DNA of 64,000 nt, taken from positions 2,480,001 to 2,544,000 of the forward strand of contig NZ_CP150235.1 of assembly GCF_037974355.1 (NCBI RefSeq), written 5' to 3'. This document shows, one piece after another, positions 35,596 through 45,545 of this stretch. Made by a program: the position numbers and the translations under genes. Source of the DNA: Paenibacillus sp. FSL R5-0517. Its GTDB lineage: Bacteria > Bacillota > Bacilli > Paenibacillales > Paenibacillaceae. The notes under the pieces were generated by a model. It was not told where the DNA came from. It saw only the letters and a list, made by a program, of their open reading frames with translations, and did no database searches. The first letter of the stretch is position 1; the number at the start of each line of letters is the position of its first letter.

Positions 35596-38173
35596 ACAGG
35601 AAAACAAGGATAAATTGCGAGTTTATGAATATGCGAAGTCCCTTAATATGAGTAGTAAAGAAATTATAACCATTCTTAAAAAGCTGGAAATTCCCGTAAA
35701 CAATCATATGAGTGTCATGGAGAATGGTTCAGTCGGTAAGGTGGAACAATTTTTTAAAGATATAAAATCCACTGCTGCTTCCAAAAAAGGCAACGAAGCA
35801 AAACCAGTTGCTACTTCGGCAGTACGCAGTGACAAACCAGTGGACAGCAACAAGCCGGCCGGCGGAGTGAACACGCCGAATAGCAGTAACACATCCGGTA
35901 GTCCCGTACAAACAAAAATACAACAGGAAAAGCAGGTAGGTATGAACAATAGACCAAATTCCAACAATAACAATGGCACCCAAAGACCCAGCGGCCAAGA
36001 CAGCCGCAACAGAACGAACTCTTCCCAAGGCTCAAGCCAAGGAGGACAATCAACTAACCGTCCAAGACCGGCTCAAGGTGGACAAAGCAGTACTGCATCC
36101 CGTCCGCAAGGAACGGGTCAACGTCCAAATAACAGCGGTGGCGGTCAAGTAAGAACTTCAGGACCTAACAGCGGCGGTAATACAGGTACTGGCGGCAACC
36201 GTAGCGGTGGCCAAGGTCAGAGCCAAGGACAAGGCCAACGCAGAAGTGGCCCAGGTGGTACTACTGGCAACAATAACAATAGTGGCAACCGTTCAAACAG
36301 CGGTGGTGGTGGACGTCGTTATGATGACAATCGTGGTGGCAACTATCGTGGTAACCGTGGTGGCAAGAACAATCGCAACAGAAATCAACAACAGTACCAG
36401 CAACGTGAGAAAATTGATAACACACCTAAGAAAATCATCGTTCGTGGTGATATGACCGTTGGTGAAACAGCGAAGTTGCTCCATAAGGATGCTTCCGAAG
36501 TTATCAAAAAACTCATCGCGATGGGTGTTATGGCAACAATCAACCAAGAACTTGATATCGAAACAATTCTGCTGCTTTCTGGAGAGTTCGGTGTCGAAGT
36601 TGAAGTGAAGATTGTGCTCGAAGATGACCGTTTCGAAACACTGGAAGAGAATGATGATCCTGCAGATTTGCAGTCTCGTCCTCCAGTAGTAACCATCATG
36701 GGACACGTTGACCATGGTAAAACGACATTGCTTGACGCGATTCGTTCTACGAATGTAACAGGCGGCGAAGCAGGCGGAATCACGCAACACATCGGTGCGT
36801 ATCAAGTTGAAATCAATAACAAGAAAATTACGTTCCTGGATACTCCGGGTCACGAAGCGTTTACAGCGATGCGTGCGCGTGGAGCACAGGTTACGGATAT
36901 TACAATTATTGTTGTTGCTGCGGATGACGGTGTTATGCCACAAACGGTTGAGGCCATTAACCATGCCAAAGCTGCTGGGCTTCCAATTATCGTAGCTGTC
37001 AATAAAATCGATAAACCGGGTGCTGATCCGGATAAAGTAAAACAAGAATTGACTAACTATGAACTCGTTCCGGAAGAATGGGGCGGAGATACCATCTTTG
37101 TTAACGTGTCTGCGAAACAAAGAATGGGTCTGGAAGGTCTGCTTGAAATGATTCTGCTCGTTGCAGAAGTGAACGAATACAAAGCTAACCCGGACAAACG
37201 TGCCCGTGGTACAGTGATCGAAGCCGAGCTGGATAAAGGACGTGGCCCAGTTGCCCGTATCCTCGTACAGCACGGTACGTTGAAAGTCGGAGATGCTTTC
37301 GTAGCAGGTAACTGCTTCGGTCGTGTCCGTGCGATGGTCAATGATAAAGGTCGTCGTCTGAAAGAAGCTGGACCTTCAACACCTGTCGAAATCACAGGTC
37401 TGACAGAAGTTCCAGGTGCTGGAGATCCATTCATGGTGTTTGAAGATGAGCGCAAGGCGCGTTCCATCGCTGACAAACGTGCGATTACGCAACGTGAATC
37501 CGATCTGGGGACACATACTCGCGTAACGTTGGATGATCTGTTCCAACACATTAAAGATGGCGAGATCAAAGATCTGAACGTTATCATCAAAGGTGACGTA
37601 CAAGGTTCGGTTGAAGCATTGAAAGGTTCCCTTGCTAAGATCGAAGTTGAAGGTGTTCGCGTGAAAATCATTCATAGCGGCGCTGGTGCAATCACTGAGT
37701 CCGACATCATTTTGGCTGCAGCATCCAATGCCATCGTGATTGGTTTTAACGTTCGTCCTGATAACCAGGCGAAAGCAACTGCAGATCAAGAGCAAGTAGA
37801 CATCCGTCTGCATCGCGTAATCTACAGTGTTATCGAAGAAATTGAACAAGCGATGAAAGGAATGCTTGATCCGATCTACAAAGAAAAAGTTATCGGTCAT
37901 GCTGAGGTTCGTAGCACGTTCTCCATCAGTAAAGTGGGTACCATCGCTGGTTGTATGGTTACCTCAGGTAAAATTACGCGTTCTGCGGAAGCACGCCTGA
38001 TTCGTGACGGCATCGTCCTTTACGAAGGTAAGCTGGATTCCCTGAAACGTTATAAAGATGATGCCAAAGAAGTAGCCCAAGGCTATGAGTGCGGTATCAC
38101 ACTGGATAAATATAATGATCTCAAAGAGGGCGACGTTATCGAAGCCTTCATTATGGAGACAGTACAACGATAA
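35588..38173 (+). CDS. infB: Translation initiation factor IF-2
   Basis: IF-2 is the GTPase that places fMet-tRNA on the 30S subunit and drives subunit joining. An IF2N domain (~8-55) is followed by a very long Gly/Asn/Gln/Ser/Arg-rich linker (~65-275) and a second IF2N domain (~280-335). The G domain starts at G1 GHVDHGKT (~372-379), with DTPGHE (~418) and NKID (~472), followed by domains II-IV. The start is TTG 35588, overlapping ylxQ. The linker is largely low-complexity and probably disordered; B. subtilis IF-2 is clearly shorter (about 716 residues). All functional motifs are intact. Confidence 0.97.
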   Translation: MSKQENKDKLRVYEYAKSLNMSSKEIITILKKLEIPVNNHMSVMENGSVGKVEQFFKDIKSTAASKKGNEAKPVATSAVRSDKPVDSNKPAGGVNTPNSSNTSGSPVQTKIQQEKQVGMNNRPNSNNNNGTQRPSGQDSRNRTNSSQGSSQGGQSTNRPRPAQGGQSSTASRPQGTGQRPNNSGGGQVRTSGPNSGGNTGTGGNRSGGQGQSQGQGQRRSGPGGTTGNNNNSGNRSNSGGGGRRYDDNRGGNYRGNRGGKNNRNRNQQQYQQREKIDNTPKKIIVRGDMTVGETAKLLHKDASEVIKKLIAMGVMATINQELDIETILLLSGEFGVEVEVKIVLEDDRFETLEENDDPADLQSRPPVVTIMGHVDHGKTTLLDAIRSTNVTGGEAGGITQHIGAYQVEINNKKITFLDTPGHEAFTAMRARGAQVTDITIIVVAADDGVMPQTVEAINHAKAAGLPIIVAVNKIDKPGADPDKVKQELTNYELVPEEWGGDTIFVNVSAKQRMGLEGLLEMILLVAEVNEYKANPDKRARGTVIEAELDKGRGPVARILVQHGTLKVGDAFVAGNCFGRVRAMVNDKGRRLKEAGPSTPVEITGLTEVPGAGDPFMVFEDERKARSIADKRAITQRESDLGTHTRVTLDDLFQHIKDGEIKDLNVIIKGDVQGSVEALKGSLAKIEVEGVRVKIIHSGAGAITESDIILAAASNAIVIGFNVRPDNQAKATADQEQVDIRLHRVIYSVIEEIEQAMKGMLDPIYKEKVIGHAEVRSTFSISKVGTIAGCMVTSGKITRSAEARLIRDGIVLYEGKLDSLKRYKDDAKEVAQGYECGITLDKYNDLKEGDVIEAFIMETVQR

Positions 38174-38198
38174 GCAAGGAAGCATGAGGTGAACAACA

Positions 38199-38558
38199 AT
38201 GGCTAAGATTCGTACAGGTAGAGTGGGCGAGCAAATCAAGAAAGAATTGAGTTTGCTCATCCAGTCTGAACTGAAGGACCCGCGTATCGGCTTTATTACC
38301 GTAACGGGAGTCGAAGTGACAGGAGACTTGTCGCAAGCCAAAGTTTATCTGAGTGTCTTCGGTGAACAGGAACAAAAAGATAACTCGCTCAAAGCACTGG
38401 CAAAAGCAAATGGATTTTTGCGTTCCGAGCTGGGCAAACGTATCCGGTTTCGTCATGTTCCCGAGTTGATATTCAAGATTGACGAATCCATCGCTTATGG
38501 TAGCCGAATTGAGAAGCTGCTTGGCGATATTGGTTCCGACAAGAACGAATCCCAGTAA
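38199..38558 (+). CDS. rbfA: Ribosome-binding factor A
   Basis: RbfA is a KH-fold cold-shock protein needed for 16S rRNA maturation. It has 119 residues with family segments ISTEL-like [22 protein letters not shown] and [19 protein letters not shown], read across 12-33 and 69-87. It follows infB by 25 bases and precedes nrnA. GAGGTGAAC lies before the ATG. Confidence 0.95.
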   Translation: MAKIRTGRVGEQIKKELSLLIQSELKDPRIGFITVTGVEVTGDLSQAKVYLSVFGEQEQKDNSLKALAKANGFLRSELGKRIRFRHVPELIFKIDESIAYGSRIEKLLGDIGSDKNESQ

Positions 38559-38577
38559 CAGAATAGAGGAGACGGCA

Positions 38578-39555
38578 ATGCACACTTATGAACAGGCGCT
38601 CCAGGCCGGAAAGCAATTTCTGCTGGAGCATGATGATTACCTGGTCGTGTCGCATGTACAGCCGGACGGTGACGCAGTCAGCTCGACGGTAACGGTGGGC
38701 TGGCTGCTGTCATGTCTGGGTAAGACATTCACGATGATTAACGAAGGCGATATCCCGCATCGCATGCAATTTTTGTGGGGAGCAGGCAACATTGTGAACA
38801 TGACCGAACAACCACTGCAGCGAAAATATAAAGCTGTTATCTGTGTGGATTGTGCAGACTTTGCCAGAGTAGGTTTGACGCGTCATTATTTCGAAGAAGA
38901 TGCTGTTATTTTGAATATCGATCATCACCCTACGAATGACGGTTATGGTACAGTCAACATCATTAAGTCAGATGCTGCTGCAACGGCTGAAATTTTATTC
39001 GATTTTCTGAACCTTTTCCAAGTAACATGGGATAAAGATGTTGCGACAGCAGTTTATACAGGATTGCTTACGGATACAGGTGGTTTCCGCTATGCCAATA
39101 CCAGTCCAAATGTAATGACAACGGCCTCCAGACTGCTTGAACATGGTGTGGATGGACCTTATCTTGCCCAGACCTTGCTGGAGCAGGTGACTCTTCCACA
39201 AGTTCGAATTTTGAATCAGGCACTAACAAGCCTACAGATGACAGATGATGGAAAGATAGCCTGGGTTGTTATTACACCTGATGATATGGTAGCTTGCGGA
39301 GCGGCTAATGAAGATCTTGAAGGGGTAGTAAACTATCCGCGCAACATTCAAGGCGTGGAAGTGGGTATCTTTTTCAAAGTCATCAACGAGAACGCCGTCA
39401 AGGTTTCTCTGCGTTCGGCTGGCAAGATTGATGTTGCTGCATTAGCACAGACCTTTGGCGGAGGCGGGCATGTGCTCGCAGCCGGATGTCGTCTTGAAGG
39501 TAGTCTTGATGAAATTGTCGCAAAAGTACTGAAGCAGGTGAATTCACAATGGTAA
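38578..39555 (+). CDS. nrnA: Bifunctional oligoribonuclease/pAp phosphatase NrnA (DHH family)
   Basis: NrnA degrades very short RNAs and removes the 3' phosphate of pAp. The DHH domain carries VQPDGDAVSS, VDCADFARVG and DHHPTND. The DHHA1 domain ends with GGGGHVLAAGCRL. ATG 38578 is preceded by AGAGGAGA; a longer frame begins inside rbfA and is rejected. The length is 325 residues. It overlaps truB by seven bases, and context matches B. subtilis ytqI-like genes, although that copy lies elsewhere. Confidence 0.92.
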   Translation: MHTYEQALQAGKQFLLEHDDYLVVSHVQPDGDAVSSTVTVGWLLSCLGKTFTMINEGDIPHRMQFLWGAGNIVNMTEQPLQRKYKAVICVDCADFARVGLTRHYFEEDAVILNIDHHPTNDGYGTVNIIKSDAAATAEILFDFLNLFQVTWDKDVATAVYTGLLTDTGGFRYANTSPNVMTTASRLLEHGVDGPYLAQTLLEQVTLPQVRILNQALTSLQMTDDGKIAWVVITPDDMVACGAANEDLEGVVNYPRNIQGVEVGIFFKVINENAVKVSLRSAGKIDVAALAQTFGGGGHVLAAGCRLEGSLDEIVAKVLKQVNSQW

Positions 39556-40472
39556 AGCCATTTGAAGGTGTACTTCCGGTATATAAACCGGCGGGATTTA
39601 CTTCTCATGATGTTGTAGCCAAGATGCGTCGCATTCTCAAGATGAAGCGCATTGGTCATACGGGCACACTGGACCCACAAGTTACAGGCGTCCTGCCGCT
39701 CTGTCTTGGACGGGCGACACGCGTTGTAGAATACATGCAGGAGCTTCCGAAGGAATATCTGGCTACGCTTAGATTGGGACTGTCTACTGACACAGAGGAC
39801 ATGACAGGGGAAGTCATTGAGCGTGCTGAAACACCGGTGGAAGTCACACAGGATCAGGTTCAACAGGTGCTTGAGCAGTTTCTGGGCACGATCTCTCAGG
39901 TTCCTCCCATGTATTCTGCGGTAAAGGTAGACGGCAAACGTCTTTATGAGCTTGCTCGTGAAGGGAAGACGGTAGAGCGTAAGAGCCGTGAGGTCACAAT
40001 CTATGAGCTTGAGCTTACAGGGATTGAAACTCAAGGCGATACGACCGATATATCTTTCCGCGCCTTGTGTTCAAAAGGTACCTACATACGTACATTGTGT
40101 GTAGACATCGGTCGACAACTCGGATATCCATCGACCATGGTTCGACTGGAGCGTACGATATCAGCAGGTATCACTGCAGATCATTGTCTTCGTATTGAAG
40201 AAGTGGAACAATTTATGGCTGAGGGAACTTTGGCGGAGGCGCTGATTCCTGTTGACGAGGCTATTGCTTCGATTCCGGCCCACAAGGTTGGAGATGAACA
40301 GGCCAAAGGAGCACTTCAAGGTCAGAAGCTGTCTGCACGTCTTCTGGAACCGCCAGTAGAGCAACCAGGTTTATTACGGTTGTATGCTCAGGATGGTACG
40401 TTTCTGGGGATATTTGAACGGGATGAACTAAAACCAACGGTGAGGGCAGTTAAAGTCTTTTTGCCGGAATAA
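39549..40472 (+). CDS. truB: tRNA pseudouridine-55 synthase TruB
   Basis: TruB makes pseudouridine 55 in the T-loop of tRNAs. The catalytic Asp is D42 in RIGHTGTLDPQVTGVLPL. The N-terminus GVLPVYKPAGFTSHDVV and the central QVPPMYSAVKVDGKRLYELARE are diagnostic. A C-terminal extension (~240-307) resembles a PUA-like region. Its length of 307 residues is typical of Bacillales. It is tightly coupled with nrnA and followed by ribF. Confidence 0.96.
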   Translation: MVKPFEGVLPVYKPAGFTSHDVVAKMRRILKMKRIGHTGTLDPQVTGVLPLCLGRATRVVEYMQELPKEYLATLRLGLSTDTEDMTGEVIERAETPVEVTQDQVQQVLEQFLGTISQVPPMYSAVKVDGKRLYELAREGKTVERKSREVTIYELELTGIETQGDTTDISFRALCSKGTYIRTLCVDIGRQLGYPSTMVRLERTISAGITADHCLRIEEVEQFMAEGTLAEALIPVDEAIASIPAHKVGDEQAKGALQGQKLSARLLEPPVEQPGLLRLYAQDGTFLGIFERDELKPTVRAVKVFLPE

Positions 40473-40545
40473 AGAGGTATCGGGCTTGGAGTTTTAGTGG
40501 TAATGCTCAAGCCTGGCCTATCTAGTGAAATGCAGGTGAATGATT

Positions 40546-41484
40546 GTGAAAACTGTAATGCTAACCTATCCGCAGACGTTACATTCGACTGAGCTGGGCG
40601 CACTTCCCCAAGTGCTTGCAATTGGTCAATTCGACGGACTGCATCTCGGACATGCAAGTGTCATTTTATCAGCTGTCCGCATTGCGCGGGAAACGGGCAT
40701 GCAGGCAGCGGTCATGACCTTTCATCCACATCCGAAGGAAGTTATGCGCAAAGGGGATTACGAGGGTTATCTAACTCCCTTGAGAGATAAAGAAGATATC
40801 CTGGCAGGAATGGGCGTTGATGTACTTTATGTGGTGGAGTTCAATGAAGAGTTCTCACGGTTGACTCCACAGCAATTTGTACACGACCTGTTGATTCCTC
40901 TTCAAACACGAACAGCGGTTGTGGGTTTTGACTTCCGTTTTGGTCATAAGGGGGCAGGGGACGAACAGCTTCTTCGTACGTTGGGAGAAGGAGAGATGAC
41001 GGTGGAAACCGTTCCTCCTTTCTTGTTGAATGGTGAAAAAGTGAGCAGTTCTCTCATTCGTGGCCTGTTGAAGCGTGGGGAGATGGATGAGGCCAGTCAG
41101 TGGCTTGGCAGACCTTACAGCATCAGAGGAACCGTCATTCACGGGGAGAAGCGTGGACGAACGATTGGATTTCCCACAGCCAACCTTGAACTCACGGATC
41201 ATTACGTTACTCCATCGAAGGGTGTTTATGCTGTTCGTGTGCAGTATGGCGAACAGGAACTGCATGGCGTAATGAATCTCGGTGTGAAACCTACGTTTCA
41301 CGAAAGCGGGATGAAACCTACGTTTGAAGTGCACCTGCTTGATTTTGACGGACACTTGTATGACCAGGAACTAAAGGTTGAGCTCGTTCACTATATTCGT
41401 GCAGAACGAAAGTTCGACTCTATTGATGCATTGATTAGTCAGATTCGTGAAGATGCATTAACCGCCGGTCGCCTGTTATCTTAA
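40546..41484 (+). CDS. ribF: Bifunctional riboflavin kinase/FAD synthetase
   Basis: RibF (RibC in B. subtilis) makes FMN and then FAD. The N-terminal nucleotidyltransferase domain has AIGQFDGLHLGHASVI and TFHPHPKEVM. The C-terminal flavokinase domain (~180-312) has GEKRGRTIGFPTANLEL. GTG 40546 is preferred because AGGTGA (40534-40539) touches the in-frame ATG at 40540. The length is 312 residues. It closes the rimP-to-ribF run. Confidence 0.95.
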   Translation: MKTVMLTYPQTLHSTELGALPQVLAIGQFDGLHLGHASVILSAVRIARETGMQAAVMTFHPHPKEVMRKGDYEGYLTPLRDKEDILAGMGVDVLYVVEFNEEFSRLTPQQFVHDLLIPLQTRTAVVGFDFRFGHKGAGDEQLLRTLGEGEMTVETVPPFLLNGEKVSSSLIRGLLKRGEMDEASQWLGRPYSIRGTVIHGEKRGRTIGFPTANLELTDHYVTPSKGVYAVRVQYGEQELHGVMNLGVKPTFHESGMKPTFEVHLLDFDGHLYDQELKVELVHYIRAERKFDSIDALISQIREDALTAGRLLS

Positions 41485-41511
41485 AGGTTCTGGATTAAAT
41501 GCATGTTTACA

Positions 41512-41546
41512 TTTACTTTGACTAGGCAATTATGATATACTGTACT
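41512..41546 (+). promoter_or_regulatory. Probable sigma-A promoter of rpsO
   Basis: Two overlapping arrangements are possible: TTTACT (41512-41517) with TATACT (41536-41541), spacer 18; or TTGACT (41518-41523) with TGTACT (41541-41546), spacer 17. Either gives a leader of about 90-100 bases. B. subtilis S15 binds and regulates its own leader, and a similar site could lie here. Confidence 0.6.
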
Positions 41547-41643
41547 ACGTTGTCGATTGAGATAACATTAACCTTGGCTTGGTTGCTTGCTCTCACCGGC
41601 GGTGACGAGGCTAATGGCGATTATATTGAAGGAGGTGAACAGG

Positions 41644-41913
41644 ATGGCATTGACTCAAGAACGTAAACAACAACTGATCGACGAGCACAAAACTCACGAG
41701 TCCGATACAGGATCTCCAGAGGTGCAAGTTGCTATCCTTACGGAAAACATCAGAAGTTTGACAGACCACTTGCGTACGCATAAGAAAGACCACCACTCAC
41801 GTCGTGGACTTTTGAAAATGGTAGGTCAACGTCGTAAGCTTTTGGCTTACGTGAAAAACAAAGATGTTAAACGTTACAGCGCACTGATCGAAAAACTCGG
41901 ATTGCGTCGTTAA
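41644..41913 (+). CDS. rpsO: 30S ribosomal protein S15
   Basis: S15 is a primary 16S rRNA-binding protein of 89 residues, with the signature [19 protein letters not shown] and [30 protein letters not shown] lies just before ATG 41644; a longer upstream frame is rejected. It has its own promoter and a terminator-like hairpin follows, with pnp next, as in most bacteria. Confidence 0.98.
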   Translation: MALTQERKQQLIDEHKTHESDTGSPEVQVAILTENIRSLTDHLRTHKKDHHSRRGLLKMVGQRRKLLAYVKNKDVKRYSALIEKLGLRR

Positions 41914-41935
41914 TTATCGTACATGTTTTCAAAAC

Positions 41936-42004
41936 CAACCTGGCTGTTATCCGTCATTCTTTTGTCTAAAAGGACAAGCGGAACTTACAGCCGGGTTGTT
42001 TTGT
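41936..42004 (+). terminator. Large hairpin after rpsO, probable terminator
   Basis: CAACCTGGCTGT (41936-41947) pairs with ACAGCCGGGTTG (41987-41998) with one G-U. Inside lies a second stem (TCCG/CGGA and TTGTC/GACAA). The tail is TTTTGT, weakly U-rich, so read-through into pnp is likely. The size also allows an RNase processing role. Confidence 0.65.
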
Positions 42005-42037
42005 AGATGAACATGTTGCCATATATTTGTAGATGGG

Positions 42038-42060
42038 GCTCCGTGAGGAGCTTTTGTTGT
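42038..42060 (+). terminator. Second terminator-like hairpin in the pnp leader
   Basis: GCTCC (42038-42042), loop GTGA, GGAGC (42047-42051), then TTTTGTTGT. It lies about 120 bases before the pnp start. Together with the upstream hairpin it makes the rpsO-pnp interval strongly structured. Confidence 0.5.
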
Positions 42061-42172
42061 GCAGGTTAGCATGTTGAAAGATCCATACATAGCTAATGAA
42101 TGCAGGACAAGCAGGAAATACTGTGAATATGCAGAATCCATTGAATTAGGAACGAATAAAAGGAGGGGTTTC

Positions 42173-44275
42173 ATGGAACAGCGTGTTGAAATGCAGCTTG
42201 GTGGAAGAAAGCTTACGCTTGAGACTGGGCGTTTGGCCAAGCAGGCTAATGCTGCCGTTAAGGTAACATACGGGGATACCGTTGTATTGTGTACCGTGAC
42301 AGCATCAAGTGAGCCGAAAGATCTGGACTTTTTCCCATTAACGGTGAACTATGAAGAAAGATTGTACGCCGTAGGTAAAATCCCGGGTGGATTTATTAAA
42401 CGTGAAGGCAGACCGAGTGAGAAAGCAATTCTTTCAAGCCGTCTGACAGACCGTCCAATTCGTCCATTGTTCCCGGAAGGCTTCCGGAATGATGTACAAG
42501 TTCTGAATATTGTTATGAGTGTGGATCAGGATTGCGAACCGCAAATCGCTGCAATGATTGGTACATCAGCAGCATTGAGCATTTCGGATGTTCCATTCAG
42601 CGGACCGATTGGTGGCGTAAAAGTTGGACGCATTGATGGCCAATTCATCATTAATCCAACGATTGCACAGCTTGAAATCAGTGAACTTGAACTGGTGGTT
42701 GCAGGAACTAAGGATGCCATCATGATGGTTGAGGCTGAAGCAAACGAATTACCTGAAGAAGTGATGCTCGAAGCAATCATGTTCGGACATGACGAGATCA
42801 AAAACATTGTTGCGGTAATCGAACAACTCGTGCAAGTTGCCGGTAAGGAAAAAATGGCTGTTAAGTTGCATGCCGTTAATGCTGAAGTCAACAGCAGTGT
42901 GCGTGATTTCGCAAGTGCTCGTCTGGTTGAAGCTGTTAAAATTGCTGAGAAGCATGCTCGTCAAGATGCAATCGATGTAGTGAATGACGAAACGGTTGCT
43001 CACTTTGAAGAGAAATATATTGAAAGTCCTGAATTGCTTAAAGACGTGAAGGAAGTTCTGCACGATATCGTTAAAGAAGAAGTGCGCCGTCTGATTACGC
43101 ATGATAAAGTTCGTCCAGATGGACGTGGACTTGCTGAGATTCGTCCAATCGAATGTGATACTTCCCTGCTGCCACGTACGCATGGTTCAGGTTTGTTCAC
43201 ACGTGGTCAAACGCAAGCACTTAGCATCTGTACACTTGGTGCACTTGGCGATGTTCAAATTTTGGACGGAATTAGCCTTGAAGAAACGAAACGTTTCATG
43301 CATCATTATAACTTCCCACCATTCAGCGTAGGTGAAGCTCGTCCATTGCGTGCTCCAGGCCGTCGCGAAATCGGACATGGTGCTCTGGGTGAGCGTGCGC
43401 TTTCCAAAGTAATCCCTTCCGAAACAGACTTCCCATACACGATTCGTCTGGTATCAGAAGTTCTGGAATCCAACGGTTCAACTTCCCAGGCAAGTATCTG
43501 TGCAAGCACACTAGCTATGATGGATGCAGGTGTACCTATCAAAGCTCCAGTTGCGGGTGTAGCTATGGGTCTGATCAAAGACGGAGATCATGTATCCATT
43601 CTGAGTGATATTCAAGGTATGGAAGATCACCTCGGCGACATGGACTTCAAAGTAGCCGGAACACCTGAAGGTGTAACTGCGATTCAAATGGACATCAAAA
43701 TTGATGGAATTGATCGTCAAATTTTGTCTGAAGCATTGGCTCAAGCCAAAGAAGGTCGTTTGCACATCTTGAGCAAAATGACTGAAGTGATGAATACGCC
43801 ACGTGAGCAGTTATCACAATATGCGCCTAAAATTACAACGATGCATATCAATCCGGACAAAATCCGTGATGTTATTGGTGCAGGTGGTAAGATTATCAAT
43901 AAAATCATCGAAGAAACCGGTGTTAAAATTGATATTGAACAGGATGGACGTGTCTTTATCGCTTCTTCCAACCAGGAGATGAATGATAAAGCTAAAGCGA
44001 TTATCGAAGGTATTGTACGCGAAGTATTGGTCGGCGAGATTTATGTCGGTAAAGTAAAACGCGTTGAGAAATTCGGTGCATTCGTTGAAGTACTTCCAAA
44101 CAAAGAAGGTCTGGTGCACATCTCACAACTGTCAACAGAACGTGTTGCCAAAGTGGAAGATGTTGTAGCCATCGGTGATTCCATTACGGTAAAAGTAACG
44201 GAAATTGACCCACAAGGTCGAATCAACTTGTCCCGTAAAGCGGTTTTGACTGCTGAAGCTCCGGCTCAATCCTAG
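42173..44275 (+). CDS. pnp: Polynucleotide phosphorylase
   Basis: PNPase is the phosphorolytic 3'-5' exoribonuclease of the degradosome-like network. There are two RNase PH domains (~1-230 and ~310-545, the second with [16 protein letters not shown] and [20 protein letters not shown]), a KH domain with [10 protein letters not shown] (~565) and a C-terminal S1 domain (~620-690). ATG 42173 follows AAGGAGGGG and gives [14 protein letters not shown]; the longer frame from 42059 has no support. At 700 residues it is normal. Confidence 0.98.
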   Translation: MEQRVEMQLGGRKLTLETGRLAKQANAAVKVTYGDTVVLCTVTASSEPKDLDFFPLTVNYEERLYAVGKIPGGFIKREGRPSEKAILSSRLTDRPIRPLFPEGFRNDVQVLNIVMSVDQDCEPQIAAMIGTSAALSISDVPFSGPIGGVKVGRIDGQFIINPTIAQLEISELELVVAGTKDAIMMVEAEANELPEEVMLEAIMFGHDEIKNIVAVIEQLVQVAGKEKMAVKLHAVNAEVNSSVRDFASARLVEAVKIAEKHARQDAIDVVNDETVAHFEEKYIESPELLKDVKEVLHDIVKEEVRRLITHDKVRPDGRGLAEIRPIECDTSLLPRTHGSGLFTRGQTQALSICTLGALGDVQILDGISLEETKRFMHHYNFPPFSVGEARPLRAPGRREIGHGALGERALSKVIPSETDFPYTIRLVSEVLESNGSTSQASICASTLAMMDAGVPIKAPVAGVAMGLIKDGDHVSILSDIQGMEDHLGDMDFKVAGTPEGVTAIQMDIKIDGIDRQILSEALAQAKEGRLHILSKMTEVMNTPREQLSQYAPKITTMHINPDKIRDVIGAGGKIINKIIEETGVKIDIEQDGRVFIASSNQEMNDKAKAIIEGIVREVLVGEIYVGKVKRVEKFGAFVEVLPNKEGLVHISQLSTERVAKVEDVVAIGDSITVKVTEIDPQGRINLSRKAVLTAEAPAQS

Positions 44276-44315
44276 GATACCGAAGCAACAGGTTATAAAT
44301 GGATAGATTGAATGA

Positions 44316-44348
44316 AGAGACAGAATGTGAATTTCTGGCTCTTTTTTT
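44316..44348 (+). terminator. Intrinsic terminator after pnp
   Basis: AGAGACAGAA (44316-44325) pairs with TTCTGGCTCT (44333-44342) with one mismatch, followed by a T tract through 44348. Confidence 0.75.
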
Positions 44349-44450
44349 AACGTTTAAATACGAAAAACAAGGATGAAACCATGGCTTAGTATTCATATTC
44401 CTGCCCTTGTCCTCATATGATGGGGACAAAGACGGCGGGAGGATGGAGCT

Positions 44451-45446
44451 GTGGGAAACCAATCCAAAAAGCTGGCGGCTGTTCTGGCAGGTGTGACTGC
44501 GGTCATGTTGATCGGACAAGTTGGCAGTGTACGTACATACATTACGGAGATCCGTGATGGGCCAGGTACGCAAAATGCTTTTGACATGTTCAAGGAAGCA
44601 ACGGGAGAAGATGCGCTGTTGTCGGCGATTCGGGATAAAGCGGCTGAGACAAAAATTGCTCCGGTAAATGCCAGGGTAGATCGGGTATGGAAAGCGATTC
44701 CTGGCTATAATGGCATGGAGATTGATGTGGAAGCGACATACCGTAAGGCACTGAGTGGAACGTTGAATACCAAAATTGCTTATATCTACCGTCAGATTGA
44801 ACCGGCGATTCAGCTTAAAGATTTGGGTGCACATCCGATCTATCGGGGAAATGCGAACAAACCGATGGTTTCTTTTATGATTAATGTCGCGTGGGGGAAC
44901 GAATATATCATACCGATGCTGGATACGCTCGATGCAGAGAAAGTGAAAGCCACTTTTTTTCTGGATGGAAGTTGGTTAAGCAAAAACGTTGAACTGGCCA
45001 AGGAAATTCAGAAACGAGGGCATGAGCTGTCCAATCATGCGTATTCTCACCCGAATATGAGTCGATTGAGCGCAGAACGAGCCAAGCTGGAAATTAGTAA
45101 AACGCAGGATCTGCTCCATAAAACACTGGGGGTAGAGAATCGCTGGTTTGCTCCGCCTTCAGGTGACTTTAATCAGAAGACCGTTGATATTGCTTTTTCC
45201 ATGGGATTGCAGACAGTGTTATGGACAGTAGATACTGTAGATTGGCGTAAACCAAGCCCGGATGCCGTTGTTGCCAAAATTGCGAAAAATACCGAGGCAG
45301 GCACGTTAATTCTAATGCACCCTACAGCTGCTTCTTCGGGAGCTTTAAAGGGTATGATTCAATCCATTCGGGCCAAAGGTCTCGTGCTCGGAACGGTAAG
45401 TGAGACGTTGTCTTCGGAACGTGTAAACACGTCTGCGGTTGAGTGA
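44451..45446 (+). CDS. ylxY: YlxY-type polysaccharide deacetylase homologue
   Basis: This is a membrane-anchored NodB-fold protein (anchor ~7-25; NodB domain ~145-325). The HxxxH metal motif (NHAYSH, in ELSNHAYSHPNM), APPSGDF, LWTVDTVDW and LILMHPT are present. The first motif, normally with the metal-binding Asp, reads VSFMINVAWGN, apparently with Asn or another residue in its place. Catalysis is therefore uncertain. It starts at GTG 44451 behind GGGAGGATGGA. The position between pnp and the M16 peptidase matches B. subtilis ylxY, which is linked to sporulation loci. Confidence 0.86.
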   Translation: MGNQSKKLAAVLAGVTAVMLIGQVGSVRTYITEIRDGPGTQNAFDMFKEATGEDALLSAIRDKAAETKIAPVNARVDRVWKAIPGYNGMEIDVEATYRKALSGTLNTKIAYIYRQIEPAIQLKDLGAHPIYRGNANKPMVSFMINVAWGNEYIIPMLDTLDAEKVKATFFLDGSWLSKNVELAKEIQKRGHELSNHAYSHPNMSRLSAERAKLEISKTQDLLHKTLGVENRWFAPPSGDFNQKTVDIAFSMGLQTVLWTVDTVDWRKPSPDAVVAKIAKNTEAGTLILMHPTAASSGALKGMIQSIRAKGLVLGTVSETLSSERVNTSAVE

Positions 45447-45545
45447 ACGTTGTTTTTTTGTTAATATCAAAAAGTTGGAACCAAATGTCGATTTCAATTT
45501 CAAGGTTGAGATCAAGGCAATTATAGAGATGTAGGAGGGCCAACC

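Noticed and set aside
35783-36414. Mobile or CRISPR-like repeat in the low-complexity part of infB
   Set aside because: No regular repeat unit or spacer length; it is an in-frame disordered protein linker.
36293-37273. 326-codon open frame on the - strand inside infB
   Set aside because: It is antisense to the clearly coding IF2N and G domains, has no plausible ribosome binding site and has the skewed composition of a shadow frame.
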